64,000 nt of DNA from Odontocerum albicorne (GCA_949825065.1 OX463859.1:11557606-11621605); one strand, 5' to 3'; counted from the stretch's first letter, positions 13,001 to 29,500 are shown. The notes: generated by a model not told the origin, from the letters alone. Translations and numbers: made by a program.

Positions 13001-16000
13001 TGTACATACATTTCGTAAACTTGGTTTACGAAAAGTATGTACAAATTTTTCACAAAATGTATGTACATCAATTTCCTACAAAAATACATGAATTATAATG
13101 AATCAAGACAAAAGTATAGTAAAAACGCATTTCCGTTTATTCATCACAACCTGCAAAATATGTATGAACGTTTCTTAGTAATAGGCTATAACTTCACACT
13201 TTGTACGAAAATGGGTGTTTTGCTTGTCAAAGGTAATAAAATCCATTCAAATTGGAAAATATTGATGGAAAAGATGGAAATTTCGCCAAATTACGGATTG
13301 GGGTGAAAAACATGAAAATACGTAGAACAAATAATATTTCTGTCGTGATTCTGAACATATATTTCGTAAACTTGGTGGTTAATGGCAGTTTTTCGAGTGA
13401 AAAGTGTGAAGTTATGGCCTATTTTACTAAGAAACGTTCATGCATATTAAGCAGGTTTTGATGTTTTCATATCAGAAATACCACAAAGCGTGTCTATCAC
13501 ACACTGGTCTTGATTCATTCATAATTCAAGGATTTTTGTAAGAAAAATGTTTTTTTTCGCTATTCAAAATTTATTCAAACTGAAAAATATTCACGCAAAA
13601 ATTTGAAATATCGCAAAATTAGAGGTTTGGGACCGAAAACATGGAAACACGTTGAACAAATAATGATTCTGACATATTTTGCAGGTTATGATGAATTAAC
13701 GCAAATGCGTTTTTACTATACTTTTGTCTTGATTCATTATAGTTCTTGCATTTTTGTACGAAAAATTGGATTTGCGTTAGTCAAAATTCATTCATACTGA
13801 AAAATTTGGACGCAAAGGATTGAAATAAAGCAGTTTTAAAGATTTGGGACCAAAAAGACTAAAATACGTAGAACATAAACTATTTATGTCATGATTGTAT
13901 ACATACTCGTATATTCGTAAACTTGGTCGTCAAACGGATTGGGGTGAAAAACATGAAAATACGTAGAAAAAATAACCTTTTTGTCGTGATTCTGTACATA
14001 TATTTCGTAAATGGCAGTTTTTCGAGTAAAAAGTGTGAAGTTATAGCCTATTTTACTAAGAAACGTTCATGCATATTAAGCAGGTTTTGATGTTTTCATA
14101 TCAGAAATACCACAAAGCGTTTCTATCACACACTGGTCTTCACATTAATAATTCATGTTTTTTGTACGAAAATGTTTTTTTTTTGCTATTCAAAATTCAT
14201 TCAAACTGAAAAAAATGGACGCAAAAATTTGAAATATCGCAAAATTAGAGGTTTGGGACTGAAACATGGAAACACGTTGAACAAATAATGATTCTGTCCT
14301 GATTTTGTGCATATATTTCGTAAACTTGGTTGTCAATGGTAGTTTTTCGAGTGAAAAGTGTGAAGTTATAGCCTATTATTACTAAAAGAAACGTTCATAC
14401 ATATTTTGGGTTATGATGAATTAACGCAAATGCGTTTTCACTATACTTTTGTCTTGATTGATTATAATTCTTGTATTTTTGTACGAAAATGGGTGATTTG
14501 TTTGTCAAAGGTAATAAAATTCATTCAAATTGGAAAATATTGATGGCAAAGATGGAAATTTCGCCAAATTACGGATTGGGGGGAAAAACATGAAAATACG
14601 TAGAACAAATAATATTTCTGTCGTGATTCTGAACATATATTTCGTAAACTTGGTGGTCAATGGCAGTTTTTCGAGTGAAAAGTGTGAAGTTATAGCCTAT
14701 TTTACTAAGAAACGTTCATGCATATTAAGCAGGTTTTGACGTTTCATATCAGAAATACCACAAAGCGTTTCTTTCACACACTGGTCTTCATATTCATTAT
14801 TCAAGGATTATTGTACGAAAATGTTTTTTTTTTGCTATTCAAAATTCATTCAAACTGAAAAAAATTGACGCAAAATTTTGAAATATCGCAAAATTAGAGG
14901 TTTGGGACCGAAAACATAGAAACACGTTGAACCAATAATGATTCTATCATGATTTTGTACATACATTTCGTAAACTTGGTTTACGAAAAGTATGTACAAA
15001 TTTTTCACAAAATGTATGTACATCAATTTCCTACAAAAATACATGAATTATAATGAATCAAGACAAAAGTATAGTAAAAACGCATTTCCGTTTATTCATC
15101 ACAACCTGCAAAATATGTATGAACGTTTCTTAGTAATAGGCTATAACTTCACACTTTGTACGAAAATGGGTGTTTTGCTTGTCAAAGGTAATAAAATCCA
15201 TTCAAATTGGAAAATATTGATGGAAAAGATGGAAATTTCGCCAAATTACGGATTGGGGTGAAAAACATGAAAATACGTAGAACAAATAATATTTCTGTCG
15301 TGATTCTGAACATATATTTCGTAAACTTGGTGGTTAATGGCAGTTTTTCGAGTGAAAAGTGTGAAGTTATGGCCTATTTTACTAAGAAACGTTCATGCAT
15401 ATTAAGCAGGTTTTGATGTTTTCATATCAGAAATACCACAAAGCGTGTCTATCACACACTGGTCTTGATTCATTCATAATTCAAGGATTTTTGTAAGAAA
15501 AATGTTTTTTTTCGCTATTCAAAATTTATTCAAACTGAAAAATATTCACGCAAAAATTTGAAATATCGCAAAATTAGAGGTTTGGGACCGAAAACATGGA
15601 AACACGTTGAACAAATAATGATTCTGACATATTTTGCAGGTTATGATGAATTAACGCAAATGCGTTTTTACTATACTTTTGTCTTGATTCATTATAGTTC
15701 TTGCATTTTTGTACGAAAAATTGGATTTGCGTTAGTCAAAATTCATTCATACTGAAAAATTTGGACGCAAAGGATTGAAATAAAGCAGTTTTAAAGATTT
15801 GGGACCAAAAAGACTAAAATACGTAGAACATAAACTATTTATGTCATGATTGTATACATACTCGTATATTCGTAAACTTGGTCGTCAAACGGATTGGGGT
15901 GAAAAACATGAAAATACGTAGAAAAAATAACCTTTTTGTCGTGATTCTGTACATATATTTCGTAAATGGCAGTTTTTCGAGTAAAAAGTGTGAAGTTATA

Positions 16001-16910
16001 GCCTATTTTACTAAGAAACGTTCATGCATATTAAGCAGGTTTTGATGTTTTCATATCAGAAATACCACAAAGCGTTTCTATCACACACTGGTCTTCACAT
16101 TAATAATTCATGTTTTTTGTACGAAAATGTTTTTTTTTTGCTATTCAAAATTCATTCAAACTGAAAAAAATGGACGCAAAAATTTGAAATATCGCAAAAT
16201 TAGAGGTTTGGGACTGAAACATGGAAACACGTTGAACAAATAATGATTCTGTCCTGATTTTGTGCATATATTTCGTAAACTTGGTTGTCAATGGTAGTTT
16301 TTCGAGTGAAAAGTGTGAAGTTATAGCCTATTATTACTAAAAGAAACGTTCATACATATTTTGGGTTATGATGAATTAACGCAAATGCGTTTTCACTATA
16401 CTTTTGTCTTGATTGATTATAATTCTTGTATTTTTGTACGAAAATGGGTGATTTGTTTGTCAAAGGTAATAAAATTCATTCAAATTGGAAAATATTGATG
16501 GCAAAGATGGAAATTTCGCCAAATTACGGATTGGGGGGAAAAACATGAAAATACGTAGAACAAATAATATTTCTGTCGTGATTCTGAACATATATTTCGT
16601 AAACTTGGTGGTCAATGGCAGTTTTTCGAGTGAAAAGTGTGAAGTTATAGCCTATTTTACTAAGAAACGTTCATGCATATTAAGCAGGTTTTGACGTTTC
16701 ATATCAGAAATACCACAAAGCGTTTCTTTCACACACTGGTCTTCATATTCATTATTCAAGGATTATTGTACGAAAATGTTTTTTTTTTGCTATTCAAAAT
16801 TCATTCAAACTGAAAAAAATTGACGCAAAATTTTGAAATATCGCAAAATTAGAGGTTTGGGACCGAAAACATAGAAACACGTTGAACCAATAATGATTCT
16901 ATCATGATTT

Positions 16911-17586
16911 TGTACATACATTTCGTAAACTTGGTTTACGAAAAGTATGTACAAATTTTTCACAAAATGTATGTACATCAATTTCCTACAAAAATACATG
17001 AATTATAATGAATCAAGACAAAAGTATAGTAAAAACGCATTTCCGTTAATTCATCACAACCTGCAAAATATGTATGAACGTTTCTTAGTAATAGGCTATA
17101 ACTTCACACTTTGTACGAAAATGGGTGTTTTGCTTGTCAAAGGTAATAAAATCCATTCAAATTGGAAAATATTGATGGAAAAGATGGAAATTTCGCCAAA
17201 TTACGGATTGGGGGGAAAAACATGAAAATACGTAGAACAAATAATATTTCTGTCGTGATTCTGAACATATATTTCGTAAACTTGGTGGTCAATGGCAGTT
17301 TTTCGAGTGAAAAGTGTGAAGTTATAGCCTATTTTACTAAGAAACGTTCATGCATATTAAGCAGGTTTTGACGTTTCATATCAGAAATACCACAAAGCGT
17401 TTCTTTCACACACTGGTCTTCATATTCATTATTCAAGGATTATTGTACGAAAATGTTTTTTTTTGCTATTCAAAATTCATTCAAACTGAAAAAAATTGAC
17501 GCAAAATTTTGAAATATCGCAAAATTAGAGGTTTGGGACCGAAAACATAGAAACACGTTGAACCAATAATGATTCTATCATGATTT
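16911..17586 (+). repeat. 676-bp short satellite unit
   Basis: Two palindromes are only 676 bp apart (16911 and 17587). The unit keeps the inverted segment, then switches from the first forward monomer to the last one within the shared stretch around gccaaattacggattgggg (near 17190-17215). This is visible because gggggaaaaacatg, diagnostic of the last monomer, replaces ggggtgaaaaacatg. About 1279 bp, close to four monomers, is missing. Confidence 0.88.
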
Positions 17587-20500
17587 TGTACATACATTTC
17601 GTAAACTTGGTTTACGAAAAGTATGTACAAATTTTTCACAAAATGTATGTACATCAATTTCCTACAAAAATACATGAATTATAATGAATCAAGACAAAAG
17701 TATAGTAAAAACGCATTTCCGTTAATTCATCACAACCTGCAAAATATGTATGAACGTTTCTTAGTAATAGGCTATAACTTCACACTTTGTACGAAAATGG
17801 GTGTTTTGCTTGTCAAAGGTAATAAAATCCATTCAAATTGGAAAATATTGATGGAAAAGATGGAAATTTCGCCAAATTACGGATTGGGGTGAAAAACATG
17901 AAAATACGTAGAACAAATAATATTTCTGTCGTGATTCTGAACATATATTTCGTAAACTTGGTGGTCAATGGCAGTTTTTCGAGTGAAAAGTGTGAAGTTA
18001 TGGCCTATTTTACTAAGAAACGTTCATGCATATTAAGCAGGTTTTGATGTTTTCATATCAGAAATACCACAAAGCGTGTCTATCACACACTGGTCTTGAT
18101 TCATTCATAATTCAAGGATTTTTGTAAGAAAAATGTTTTTTTTCGCTATTCAAAATTTATTCAAACTGAGAAATATTCACGCAAAAATTTGAAATATCGC
18201 AAAATTAGAGGTTTGGGACCGAAAACATGGAAACACGTTGAACAAATAATGATTCTGACATATTTTGCAGGTTATGATGAATTAACGCAAATGCGTTTTT
18301 ACTATACTTTTGTCTTGATTCATTATAGTTCTTGCATTTTTGTACGAAAAATTGGATTTGCGTTAGTCAAAATTCATTCATACTGAAAAATTTGGACGCA
18401 AAGGATTGAAATAAAGCAGTTTTAAAGATTTGGGACCAAAAAGACTAAAATACGTAGAACATAAACTATTTATGTCATGATTGTATACATACTCGTATAT
18501 TCGTAAACTTGGTCGTCAAACGGATTGGGGTGAAAAACATGAAAATACGTAGAAAAAATAACCTTTTTGTCGTGATTCTGTACATATATTTCGTAAATGG
18601 CAGTTTTTCGAGTGAAAAGTGTGAAGTTATAGCCTATTTTACTAAGAAACGTTCATGCATATTAAGCAGGTTTTGATGTTTTCATATCAGAAATACCACA
18701 AAGCGTTTCTATCACACACTGGTCTTCACATTAATAATTCATGTTTTTTGTACGAAAATGTTTTTTTTTTGCTATTCAAAATTCATTCAAACTGAAAAAA
18801 ATGGACGCAAAAATTTGAAATATCGCAAAATTAGAGGTTTGGGACTGAAACATGGAAACACGTTGAACAAATAATGATTCTGTCCTGATTTTGTGCATAT
18901 ATTTCGTAAACTTGGTTGTCAATGGTAGTTTTTCGAGTGAAAAGTGTGAAGTTATAGCCTATTATTACTAAAAGAAACGTTCATACATATTTTGGGTTAT
19001 GATGAATTAACGCAAATGCGTTTTCACTATACTTTTGTCTTGATTGATTATGATTCTTGTATTTTTGTACGAAAATGGGTGATTTGTTTGTCAAAGGTAA
19101 TAAAATTCATTCAAATTGGAAAATATTGATGGCAAAGATGGAAATTTCGCCAAATTACGGATTGGGGGGAAAAACATGAAAATACGTAGAACAAATAATA
19201 TTTCTGTCGTGATTCTGAACATATATTTCGTAAACTTGGTGGTCAATGGCAGTTTTTCGAGTGAAAAGTGTGAAGTTATAGCCTATTTTACTAAGAAACG
19301 TTCATGCATATTAAGCAGGTTTTGACGTTTCATATCAGAAATACCACAAAGCGTTTCTTTCACACACTGGTCTTCATATTCATTATTCAAGGATTATTGT
19401 ACGAAAATGTTTTTTTTTTGCTATTCAAAATTCATTCAAACTGAAAAAAATTGACGCAAAATTTTGAAATATCGCAAAATTAGAGGTTTGGGACCGAAAA
19501 CATAGAAACACGTTGAACCAATAATGATTCTATCATGATTTTGTACATACATTTCGTAAACTTGGTTTACGAAAAGTATGTACAAATTTTTCACAAAATG
19601 TATGTACATCAATTTCCTACAAAAATACATGAATTATAATGAATCAAGACAAAAGTATAGTAAAAACGCATTTCCGTTAATTAATCACAACCTGCAAAAT
19701 ATGTATGAACGTTTCTTAGTAATAGGCTATAACTTCACACTTTGTACGAAAATGGGTGTTTTGCTTGTCAAAGGTAATAAAATCCATTCAAATTGGAATA
19801 TATTGATGGAAAAGATGGAAATTTCGCCAAATTACGGATTGGGGTGAAAAACATGAAAATACGTAGAACAAATAATATTTCTGTCGTGATTCTGAACATA
19901 TATTTCGTAAACTTGGTGGTCAATGGCAGTTTTTCGAGTGAAAAGTGTGAAGTTATGGCCTATTTTACTAAGAAACGTTCATGCATATTAAGCAGGTTTT
20001 GATGTTTTCATATCAGAAATACCACAAAGCGTGTCTATCATACACTGGTCTTGATTCATTCATAATTCAAGGATTTTTGTAAGAAAAATGTTTTTTTTCG
20101 CTATTCAAAATTTATTCAAACTGAAAAATATTCACGCAAAAATTTGAAATATCGCAAAATTAGAGGTTTGGGACCGAAAACATGGAAACACGTTGAACAA
20201 ATAATGATTCTGACATATTTTGCAGGTTATGATGAATTAACGCAAATGCGTTTTTACTATACTTTTGTCTTGATTCATTATAGTTCTTGCATTTTTGTAC
20301 GAAAAATTGGATTTGCGTTAGTCAAAATTCATTCATACTGAAAAATTTGGACGCAAAGGATTGAAATAAAGCAGTTTTAAAGATTTGGGACCAAAAAGAC
20401 TAAAATACGTAGAACATAAACTATTTATGTCATGATTGTATACATACTCGTATATTCGTTAACTTGGTCGTCAAACGGATTGGGGTGAAAAACATGAAAA

Positions 20501-23500
20501 TACGTAGAAAAAATAACCTTTTTGTCGTGATTCTGTACATATATTTCGTAAATGGCAGTTTTTCGAGTGAAAAGTGTGAAGTTATAGCCTATTTTACTAA
20601 GAAACGTTCATGCATATTAAGCAGGTTTTGATGTTTTCATATCAGAAATACCACAAAGCGTTTCTATCACACACTGGTCTTCACATTAATAATTCATGTT
20701 TTTTGTACGAAAATGTTTTTTTTTTGCTATTCAAAATTCATTCAAACTGAAAAAAATGGACGCAAAAATTTGAAATATCGCAAAATTAGAGGTTTGGGAC
20801 TGAAACATGGAAACACGTTGAACAAATAATGATTCTGTCCTGATTTTGTGCATATATTTCGTAAACTTGGTTGTCAATGGTAGTTTTTCGAGTGAAAAGT
20901 GTGAAGTTATAGCCTATTATTACTAAAAGAAACGTTCATACATATTTTGGGTTATGATGAATTAACGCAAATGCGTTTTCACTATACTTTTGTCTTGATT
21001 GATTATAATTCTTGTATTTTTGTACGAAAATGGGTGATTTGTTTGTCAAAGGTAATAAAATTCATTCAAATTGGAAAATATTGATGGCAAAGATGGAAAT
21101 TTCGCCAAATTACGGATTGGGGGGAAAAACATGAAAATACGTAGAACAAATAATATTTCTGTCGTGATTCTGAACATATATTTCGTAAACTTGGTGGTCA
21201 ATGGCAGTTTTTCGAGTGAAAAGTGTGAAGTTATAGCCTATTTTACTAAGAAACGTTCATGCATATTAAGCAGGTTTTGACGTTTCATATCAGAAATACC
21301 ACAAAGCGTTTCTTTCACACACTGGTCTTCATATTCATTATTCAAGGATTATTGTACGAAAATGTTTTTTTTTTGCTATTCAAAATTCATTCGAACTGAA
21401 AAAAATTGACGCAAAATTTTGAAATATCGCAAAATTAGAGGTTTGGGACCGAAAACATAGAAACACGTTGAACCAATAATGATTCTATCATGATTTTGTA
21501 CATACATTTCGTAAACTTGGTTTACGAAAAGTATGTACAAATTTTTCACAAAATGTATGTACATCAATTTCCTACAAAAATACATGAATTATAATGAATC
21601 AAGACAAAAGTATAGTAAAAACGCATTTCCGTTAATTAATCACAACCTGCAAAATATGTATGAACGTTTCTTAGTAATAGGCTATAACTTCACACTTTGT
21701 ACGAAAATGGGTGTTTTGCTTGTCAAAGGTAATAAAATCCATTCAAATTGGAATATATTGATGGAAAAGATGGAAATTTCGCCAAATTACGGATTGGGGT
21801 GAAAAACATGAAAATACGTAGAACAAATAATATTTCTGTCGTGATTCTGAACATATATTTCGTAAACTTGGTGGTCAATGGCAGTTTTTCGAGTGAAAAG
21901 TGTGAAGTTATGGCCTATTTTACTAAGAAACGTTCATGCATATTAAGCAGGTTTTGATGTTTTCATATCAGAAATACCACAAAGCGTGTCTATCACACAC
22001 TGGTCTTGATTCATTCATAATTCAAGGATTTTTGTAAGAAAAATGTTTTTTTTCGCTATTCAAAATTTATTCAAACTGAAAAATATTCACGCAAAAATTT
22101 GAAATATCGCAAAATTAGAGGTTTGGGACCGAAAACATGGAAACACGTTGAACAAATAATGATTCTGACATATTTTGCAGGTTATGATGAATTAACGCAA
22201 ATGCGTTTTTACTATACTTTTGTCTTGATTCATTATAGTTCTTGCATTTTTGTACGAAAAATTGGATTTGCGTTAGTCAAAATTCATTCATACTGAAAAA
22301 TTTGGACGCAAAGGATTGAAATAAAGCAGTTTTAAAGATTTGGGACCAAAAAGACTAAAATACGTAGAACATAAACTATTTATGTCATGATTGTATACAT
22401 ACTCGTATATTCGTAAACTTGGTCGTCAAACGGATTGGGGTGAAAAACATGAAAATACGTAGAAAAAATAACCTTTTTGTCGTGATTCTGTACATATATT
22501 TCGTAAATGGCAGTTTTTCGAGTGAAAAGTGTGAAGTTATAGCCTATTTTACTAAGAAACGTTCATGCATATTAAGCAGGTTTTGATGTTTTCATATCAG
22601 AAATACCACAAAGCGTTTCTATCACACACTGGTCTTCACATTAATAATTCATGTTTTTTGTACGAAAATGTTTTTTTTTTGCTATTCAAAATTCATTCAA
22701 ACTGAAAAAAATGGACGCAAAAATTTGAAATATCGCAAAATTAGAGGTTTGGGGCTGAAACATGGAAACACGTTGAACAAATAATGATTCTGTCCTGATT
22801 TTGTGCATATATTTCGTAAACTTGGTTGTCAATGGTAGTTTTTCGAGTGAAAAGTGTGAAGTTATAGCCTATTATTACTAAAAGAAACGTTCATACATAT
22901 TTTGGGTTATGATGAATTAACGCAAATGCGTTTTCACTATACTTTTGTCTTGATTGATTATAATTCTTGTATTTTTGTACGAAAATGGGTGATTTGTTTG
23001 TCAAAGGTAATAAAATTCATTCAAATTGGAAAATATTGATGGCAAAGATGGAAATTTCGCCAAATTACGGATTGGGGGGAAAAACATGAAAATACGTAGA
23101 ACAAATAATATTTCTGTCGTGATTCTGAACATATATTTCGTAAACTTGGTGGTCAATGGCAGTTTTTCGAGTGAAAAGTGTGAAGTTATAGCCTATTTTA
23201 CTAAGAAACGTTCATGCATATTAAGCAGGTTTTGACGTTTCATATCAGAAATACCACAAAGCGTTTCTTTCACACACTGGTCTTCATATTCATTATTCAA
23301 GGATTATTGTACGAAAATGTTTTTTTTTTGCTATTCAAAATTCATTCAAACTGAAAAAAATTGACGCAAAATTTTGAAATATCGCAAAATTAGAGGTTTG
23401 GGACCGAAAACATAGAAACACGTTGAACCAATAATGATTCTATCATGATTTTGTACATACATTTCGTAAACTTGGTTTACGAAAAGTATGTACAAATTTT

Positions 23501-26500
23501 TCACAAAATGTATGTACATCAATTTCCTACAAAAATGCATGAATTATAATGAATCAAGACAAAAGTATAGTAAAAACGCATTTCCGTTAATTCATCACAA
23601 CCTGCAAAATATGTATGAACGTTTCTTAGTAATAGGCTATAACTTCACACTTTGTACGAAAATGGGTGTTTTGCTTGTCAAAGGTAATAAAATCCATTCA
23701 AATTGGAAAATATTGATGGAAAAGATGGAAATTTCGCCAAATTACGGATTGGGGTGAAAAACATGAAAATACGTAGAACAAATAATATTTCTGTCGTGAT
23801 TCTGAACATATATTTCGTAAACTTGGTGGTCAATGGCAGTTTTTCGAGTGAAAAGTGTGAAGTTATGGCCTATTTTACTAAGAAACGTTCATGCATATTA
23901 AGCAGGTTTTGATGTTTTCATATCAGAAATACCACAAAGCGTGTCTATCACACACTGGTCTTGATTCATTCATAATTCAAGGATTTTTGTAAGAAAAATG
24001 TTTTTTTTCGCTATTCAAAATTTATTCAAACTGAGAAATATTCACGCAAAAATTTGAAATATCGCAAAATTAGAGGTTTGGGACCGAAAACATGGAAACA
24101 CGTTGAACAAATAATGATTCTGACATATTTTGCAGGCTATGATGAATTAACGCAAATGCGTTTTTACTATACTTTTGTCTTGATTCATTATAGTTCTTGC
24201 ATTTTTGTACGAAAAATTGGATTTGCGTTAGTCAAAATTCATTCATACTGAAAAATTTGGACGCAAAGGATTGAAATAAAGCAGTTTTAAAGATTTGGGA
24301 CCAAAAAGACTAAAATACGTAGAACATAAACTATTTATGTCATGATTGTATACATACTCGTATATTCGTAAACTTGGTCGTCAAACGGATTGGGGTGAAA
24401 AACATGAAAATACGTAGAAAAAATAACCTTTTTGTCGTGATTCTGTACATATATTTCGTAAATGGCAGTTTTTCGAGTGAAAAGTGTGAAGTTATAGCCT
24501 ATTTTACTAAGAAACGTTCATGCATATTAAGCAGGTTTTGATGTTTTCATATCAGAAATACCACAAAGCGTTTCTATCACACACTGGTCTTCACATTAAT
24601 AATTCATGTTTTTTGTACGAAAATGTTTTTTTTTTGCTATTCAAAATTCATTCAAACTGAAAAAAATGGACGCAAAAATTTGAAATATCGCAAAATTAGA
24701 GGTTTGGGACTGAAACATGGAAACACGTTGAACAAATAATGATTCTGTCCTGATTTTGTGCATATATTTCGTAAACTTGGTTGTCAATGGTAGTTTTTCG
24801 AGTGAAAAGTGTGAAGTTATAGCCTATTATTACTAAAAGAAACGTTCATACATATTTTGGGTTATGATGAATTAACGCAAATGCGTTTTCACTATACTTT
24901 TGTCTTGATTGATTATAATTCTTGTATTTTTGTACGAAAATGGGTGATTTGTTTGTCAAAGGTAATAAAATTCATTCAAATTGGAAAATATTGATGGCAA
25001 AGATGGAAATTTCGCCAAATTACGGATTGGGGGGAAAAACATGAAAATACGTAGAACAAATAATATTTCTGTCGTGATTCTGAACATATATTTCGTAAAC
25101 TTGGTGGTCAATGGCAGTTTTTCGAGTGAAAAGTGTGAAGTTATAGCCTATTTTACTAAGAAACGTTCATGCATATTAAGCAGGTTTTGACGTTTCATAT
25201 CAGAAATACCACAAAGCGTTTCTTTCACACACTGGTCTTCATATTCATTATTCAAGGATTATTGTACGAAAATGTTTTTTTTTTTGCTATTCAAAATTCA
25301 TTCAAACTGAAAAAAATTGACGCAAAATTTTGAAATATCGCAAAATTAGAGGTTTGGGACCGAAAACATAGAAACACGTTGAACCAATAATGATTCTATC
25401 ATGATTTTGTACATACATTTCGTAAACTTGGTTTACGAAAAGTATGTACAAATTTTTCACAAAATGTATGTACATCAATTTCCTACAAAAATACATGAAT
25501 TATAATGAATCAAGACAAAAGTATAGTAAAAACGCATTTCCGTTTATTCATCACAACCTGCAAAATATGTATGAACGTTTCTTAGTAATAGGCTATAACT
25601 TCACACTTTGTACGAAAATGGGTGTTTTGCTTGTCAAAGGTAATAAAATCCATTCAAATTGGAAAATATTGATGGAAAAGATGGAAATTTCGCCAAATTA
25701 CGGATTGGGGTGAAAAACATGAAAATACGTAGAACAAATAATATTTCTGTCATGATTCTGAACATATATTTCGTAAACTTGGTGGTTAATGGCAGTTTTT
25801 CGAGTGAAAAGTGTGAAGTTATGGCCTATTTTACTAAGAAACGTTCATGCATATTAAGCAGGTTTTGATGTTTTCATATCAGAAATACCACAAAGCGTGT
25901 CTATCACACACTGGTCTTGATTCATTCATAATTCAAGGATTTTTGTAAGAAAAATGTTTTTTTTCGCTATTCAAAATTTATTCAAACTGAAAAATATTCA
26001 CGCAAAAATTTGAAATATCGCAAAATTAGAGGTTTGGGACCGAAAAAATGGAAACACGTTGAACAAATATTGATTCTGACATATTTTGCAGGTTATGATG
26101 AATTAACGCAAATGCGTTTTTACTATACTTTTGTCTTGATTCATTATAGTTCTTGCATTTTTGTACGAAAAATTGGATTTGCGTTAGTCAAAATTCATTC
26201 ATACTGAAAAATTTGGACGCAAAGGATTGAAATAAAGCAGTTTTAAAGATTTGGGACCAAAAAGACTAAAATACGTAGAACATAAACTATTTATGTCATG
26301 ATTGTATACATACTCGTATATTCGTAAACTTGGTCGTCAAACGGATTGGGGTGAAAAACATGAAAATACGTAGAAAAAATAACCTTTTTGTCGTGATTCT
26401 GTACATATATTTCGTAAATGGCAGTTTTTCGAGTGAAAAGTGTGAAGTTATAGCCTATTTTACTAAGAAACGTTCATGCATATTAAGCAGGTTTTGATGT

Positions 26501-29500
26501 TTTCATATCAGAAATACCACAAAGCGTTTCTATCACACACTGGTCTTCACATTAATAATTCATGTTTTTTGTACGAAAATGTTTTTTTTTTGCTATTCAA
26601 AATTCATTCAAACTGAAAAAAATGGACGCAAAAATTTGAAATATCGCAAAATTAGAGGTTTGGGACTGAAACATGGAAACACGTTGAACAAATAATGATT
26701 CTGTCCTGATTTTGTGCATATATTTCGTAAACTTGGTTGTCAATGGTAGTTTTTCGAGTGAAAAGTGTGAAGTTATAGCCTATTATTACTAAAAGAAACG
26801 TTCATACATATTTTGGGTTATGATGAATTAACGCAAATGCGTTTTCACTATACTTTTGTCTTGATTGATTATAATTCTTGTATTTTTGTACGAAAATGGG
26901 TGATTTGTTTGTCAAAGGTAATAAAATTCATTCAAATTGGAAAATATTGATGGAAAAGATGGAAATTTCGCCAAATTACGGATTGGGGGGAAAAACATGA
27001 AAATACGTAGAACAAATAATATTTCTGTCGTGATTCTGAACATATATTTCGTAAACTTGGTGGTCAATGGCAGTTTTTCGAGTGAAAAGTGTGAAGTTAT
27101 AGCCTATTTTACTAAGAAACGTTCATGCATATTAAGCAGGTTTTGACGTTTCATATCAGAAATACCACAAAGCGTTTCTTTCACACACTGGTCTTCATAT
27201 TCATTATTCAAGGATTATTGTACGAAAATGTTTTTTTTTGCTATTCAAAATTCATTCAAACTGAAAAAATTGACGCAAAATTTTGAAATATCGCAAAATT
27301 AGAGGTTTGGGACCGAAAACATAGAAACACGTTGAACCAATAATTATTATATCATGATTTTGTACATACATTTCGTAAACTTGGTTTACGAAAAGTATGT
27401 ACAAATTTTTCACAAAATGTATGTACATCAATTTCCTACAAAAATACATGAATTATAATGAATCAAGACAAAAGTATAGTAAAAACGCATTTCCGTTAAT
27501 TCATCACAACCTGCAAAATATGTATGAACGTTTCTTAGTAATAGGCTATAACTTCACACTTTGTACGAAAATGGGTGTTTTGCTTGTCAAAGGTAATAAA
27601 ATCCATTCAAATTGGAAAATATTGATGGAAAAGATGGAAATTTCGCCAAATTACGGATTGGGGTGAAAAACATGAAAATACGTAGAACAAATAATATTTC
27701 TGTCGTGATTCTGAACATATATTTCGTAAACTTGGTGGTCAATGGCAGTTTTTCGAGTGAAAAGTGTGAAGTTATGGCCTATTTTACTAAGAAACGTTCA
27801 TGCATATTAAGCAGGTTTTGATGTTTTCATATCAGAAATACCACAAAGCGTGTCTATCACACACTGGTCTTGATTCATTCATAATTCAAGGATTTTTGTA
27901 AGAAAAATGTTTTTTTTCGCTATTCAAAATTTATTCAAACTGAGAAATATTCACGCAAAAATTTGAAATATCGCAAAATTAGAGGTTTGGGACCGAAAAC
28001 ATGGAAACACGTTGAACAAATAATGATTCTGACATATTTTGCAGGCTATGATGAATTAACGCAAATGCGTTTTTACTATACTTTTGTCTTGATTCATTAT
28101 AGTTCTTGCATTTTTGTACGAAAAATTGGATTTGCGTTAGTCAAAATTCATTCATACTGAAAAATTTGGACGCAAAGGATTGAAATAAAGCAGTTTTAAA
28201 GATTTGGGACCAAAAAGACTAAAATACGTAGAACATAAACTATTTATGTCATGATTGTATACATACTCGTATATTCGTAAACTTGGTCGTCAAACGGATT
28301 GGGGTGAAAAACATGAAAATACGTAGAAAAAATAACCTTTTTGTCGTGATTCTGTACATATATTTCGTAAATGGCAGTTTTTCGAGTGAAAAGTGTGAAG
28401 TTATAGCCTATTTTACTAAGAAACGTTCATGCATATTAAGCAGGTTTTGATGTTTTCATATCAGAAATACCACAAAGCGTTTCTATCACACACTGGTCTT
28501 CACATTAATAATTCATGTTTTTTGTACGAAAATGTTTTTTTTTTGCTATTCAAAATTCATTCAAACTGAAAAAAATGGACGCAAAAATTTGAAATATCGC
28601 AAAATTAGAGGTTTGGGACTGAAACATGGAAACACGTTGAACAAATAATGATTCTGTCCTGATTTTGTGCATATATTTCGTAAACTTGGTTGTCAATGGT
28701 AGTTTTTCGAGTGAAAAGTGTGAAGTTATAGCCTATTATTACTAAAAGAAACGTTCATACATATTTTGGGTTATGATGAATTAACGCAAATGCGTTTTCA
28801 CTATACTTTTGTCTTGATTGATTATAATTCTTGTATTTTTGTACGAAAATGGGTGATTTGTTTGTCAAAGGTAATAAAATTCATTCAAATTGGAAAATAT
28901 TGATGGCAAAGATGGAAATTTCGCCAAATTACGGATTGGGGGGAAAAACATGAAAATACGTAGAACAAATAATATTTCTGTCGTGATTCTGAACATATAT
29001 TTCGTAAACTTGGTGGTCAATGGCAGTTTTTCGAGTGAAAAGTGTGAAGTTATAGCCTATTTTACTAAGAAACGTTCATGCATATTAAGCAGGTTTTGAC
29101 GTTTCATATCAGAAATACCACAAAGCGTTTCTTTCACACACTGGTCTTCATATTCATTATTCAAGGATTATTGTACGAAAATGTTTTTTTTTTGCTATTC
29201 AAAATTCATTCAAACTGAAAAAAATTGACGCAAAATTTTGAAATATCGCAAAATTAGAGGTTTGGGACCGAAAACATAGAAACACGTTGAACCAATAATG
29301 ATTCTATCATGATTTTGTACATACATTTCGTAAACTTGGTTTACGAAAAGTATGTACAAATTTTTCACAAAATGTATGTACATCAATTTCCTACAAAAAT
29401 ACATGAATTATAATGAATCAAGACAAAAGTATAGTAAAAACGCATTTCCGTTTATTCATCACAACCTGCAAAATATGTATGAACGTTTCTTAGTAATAGG

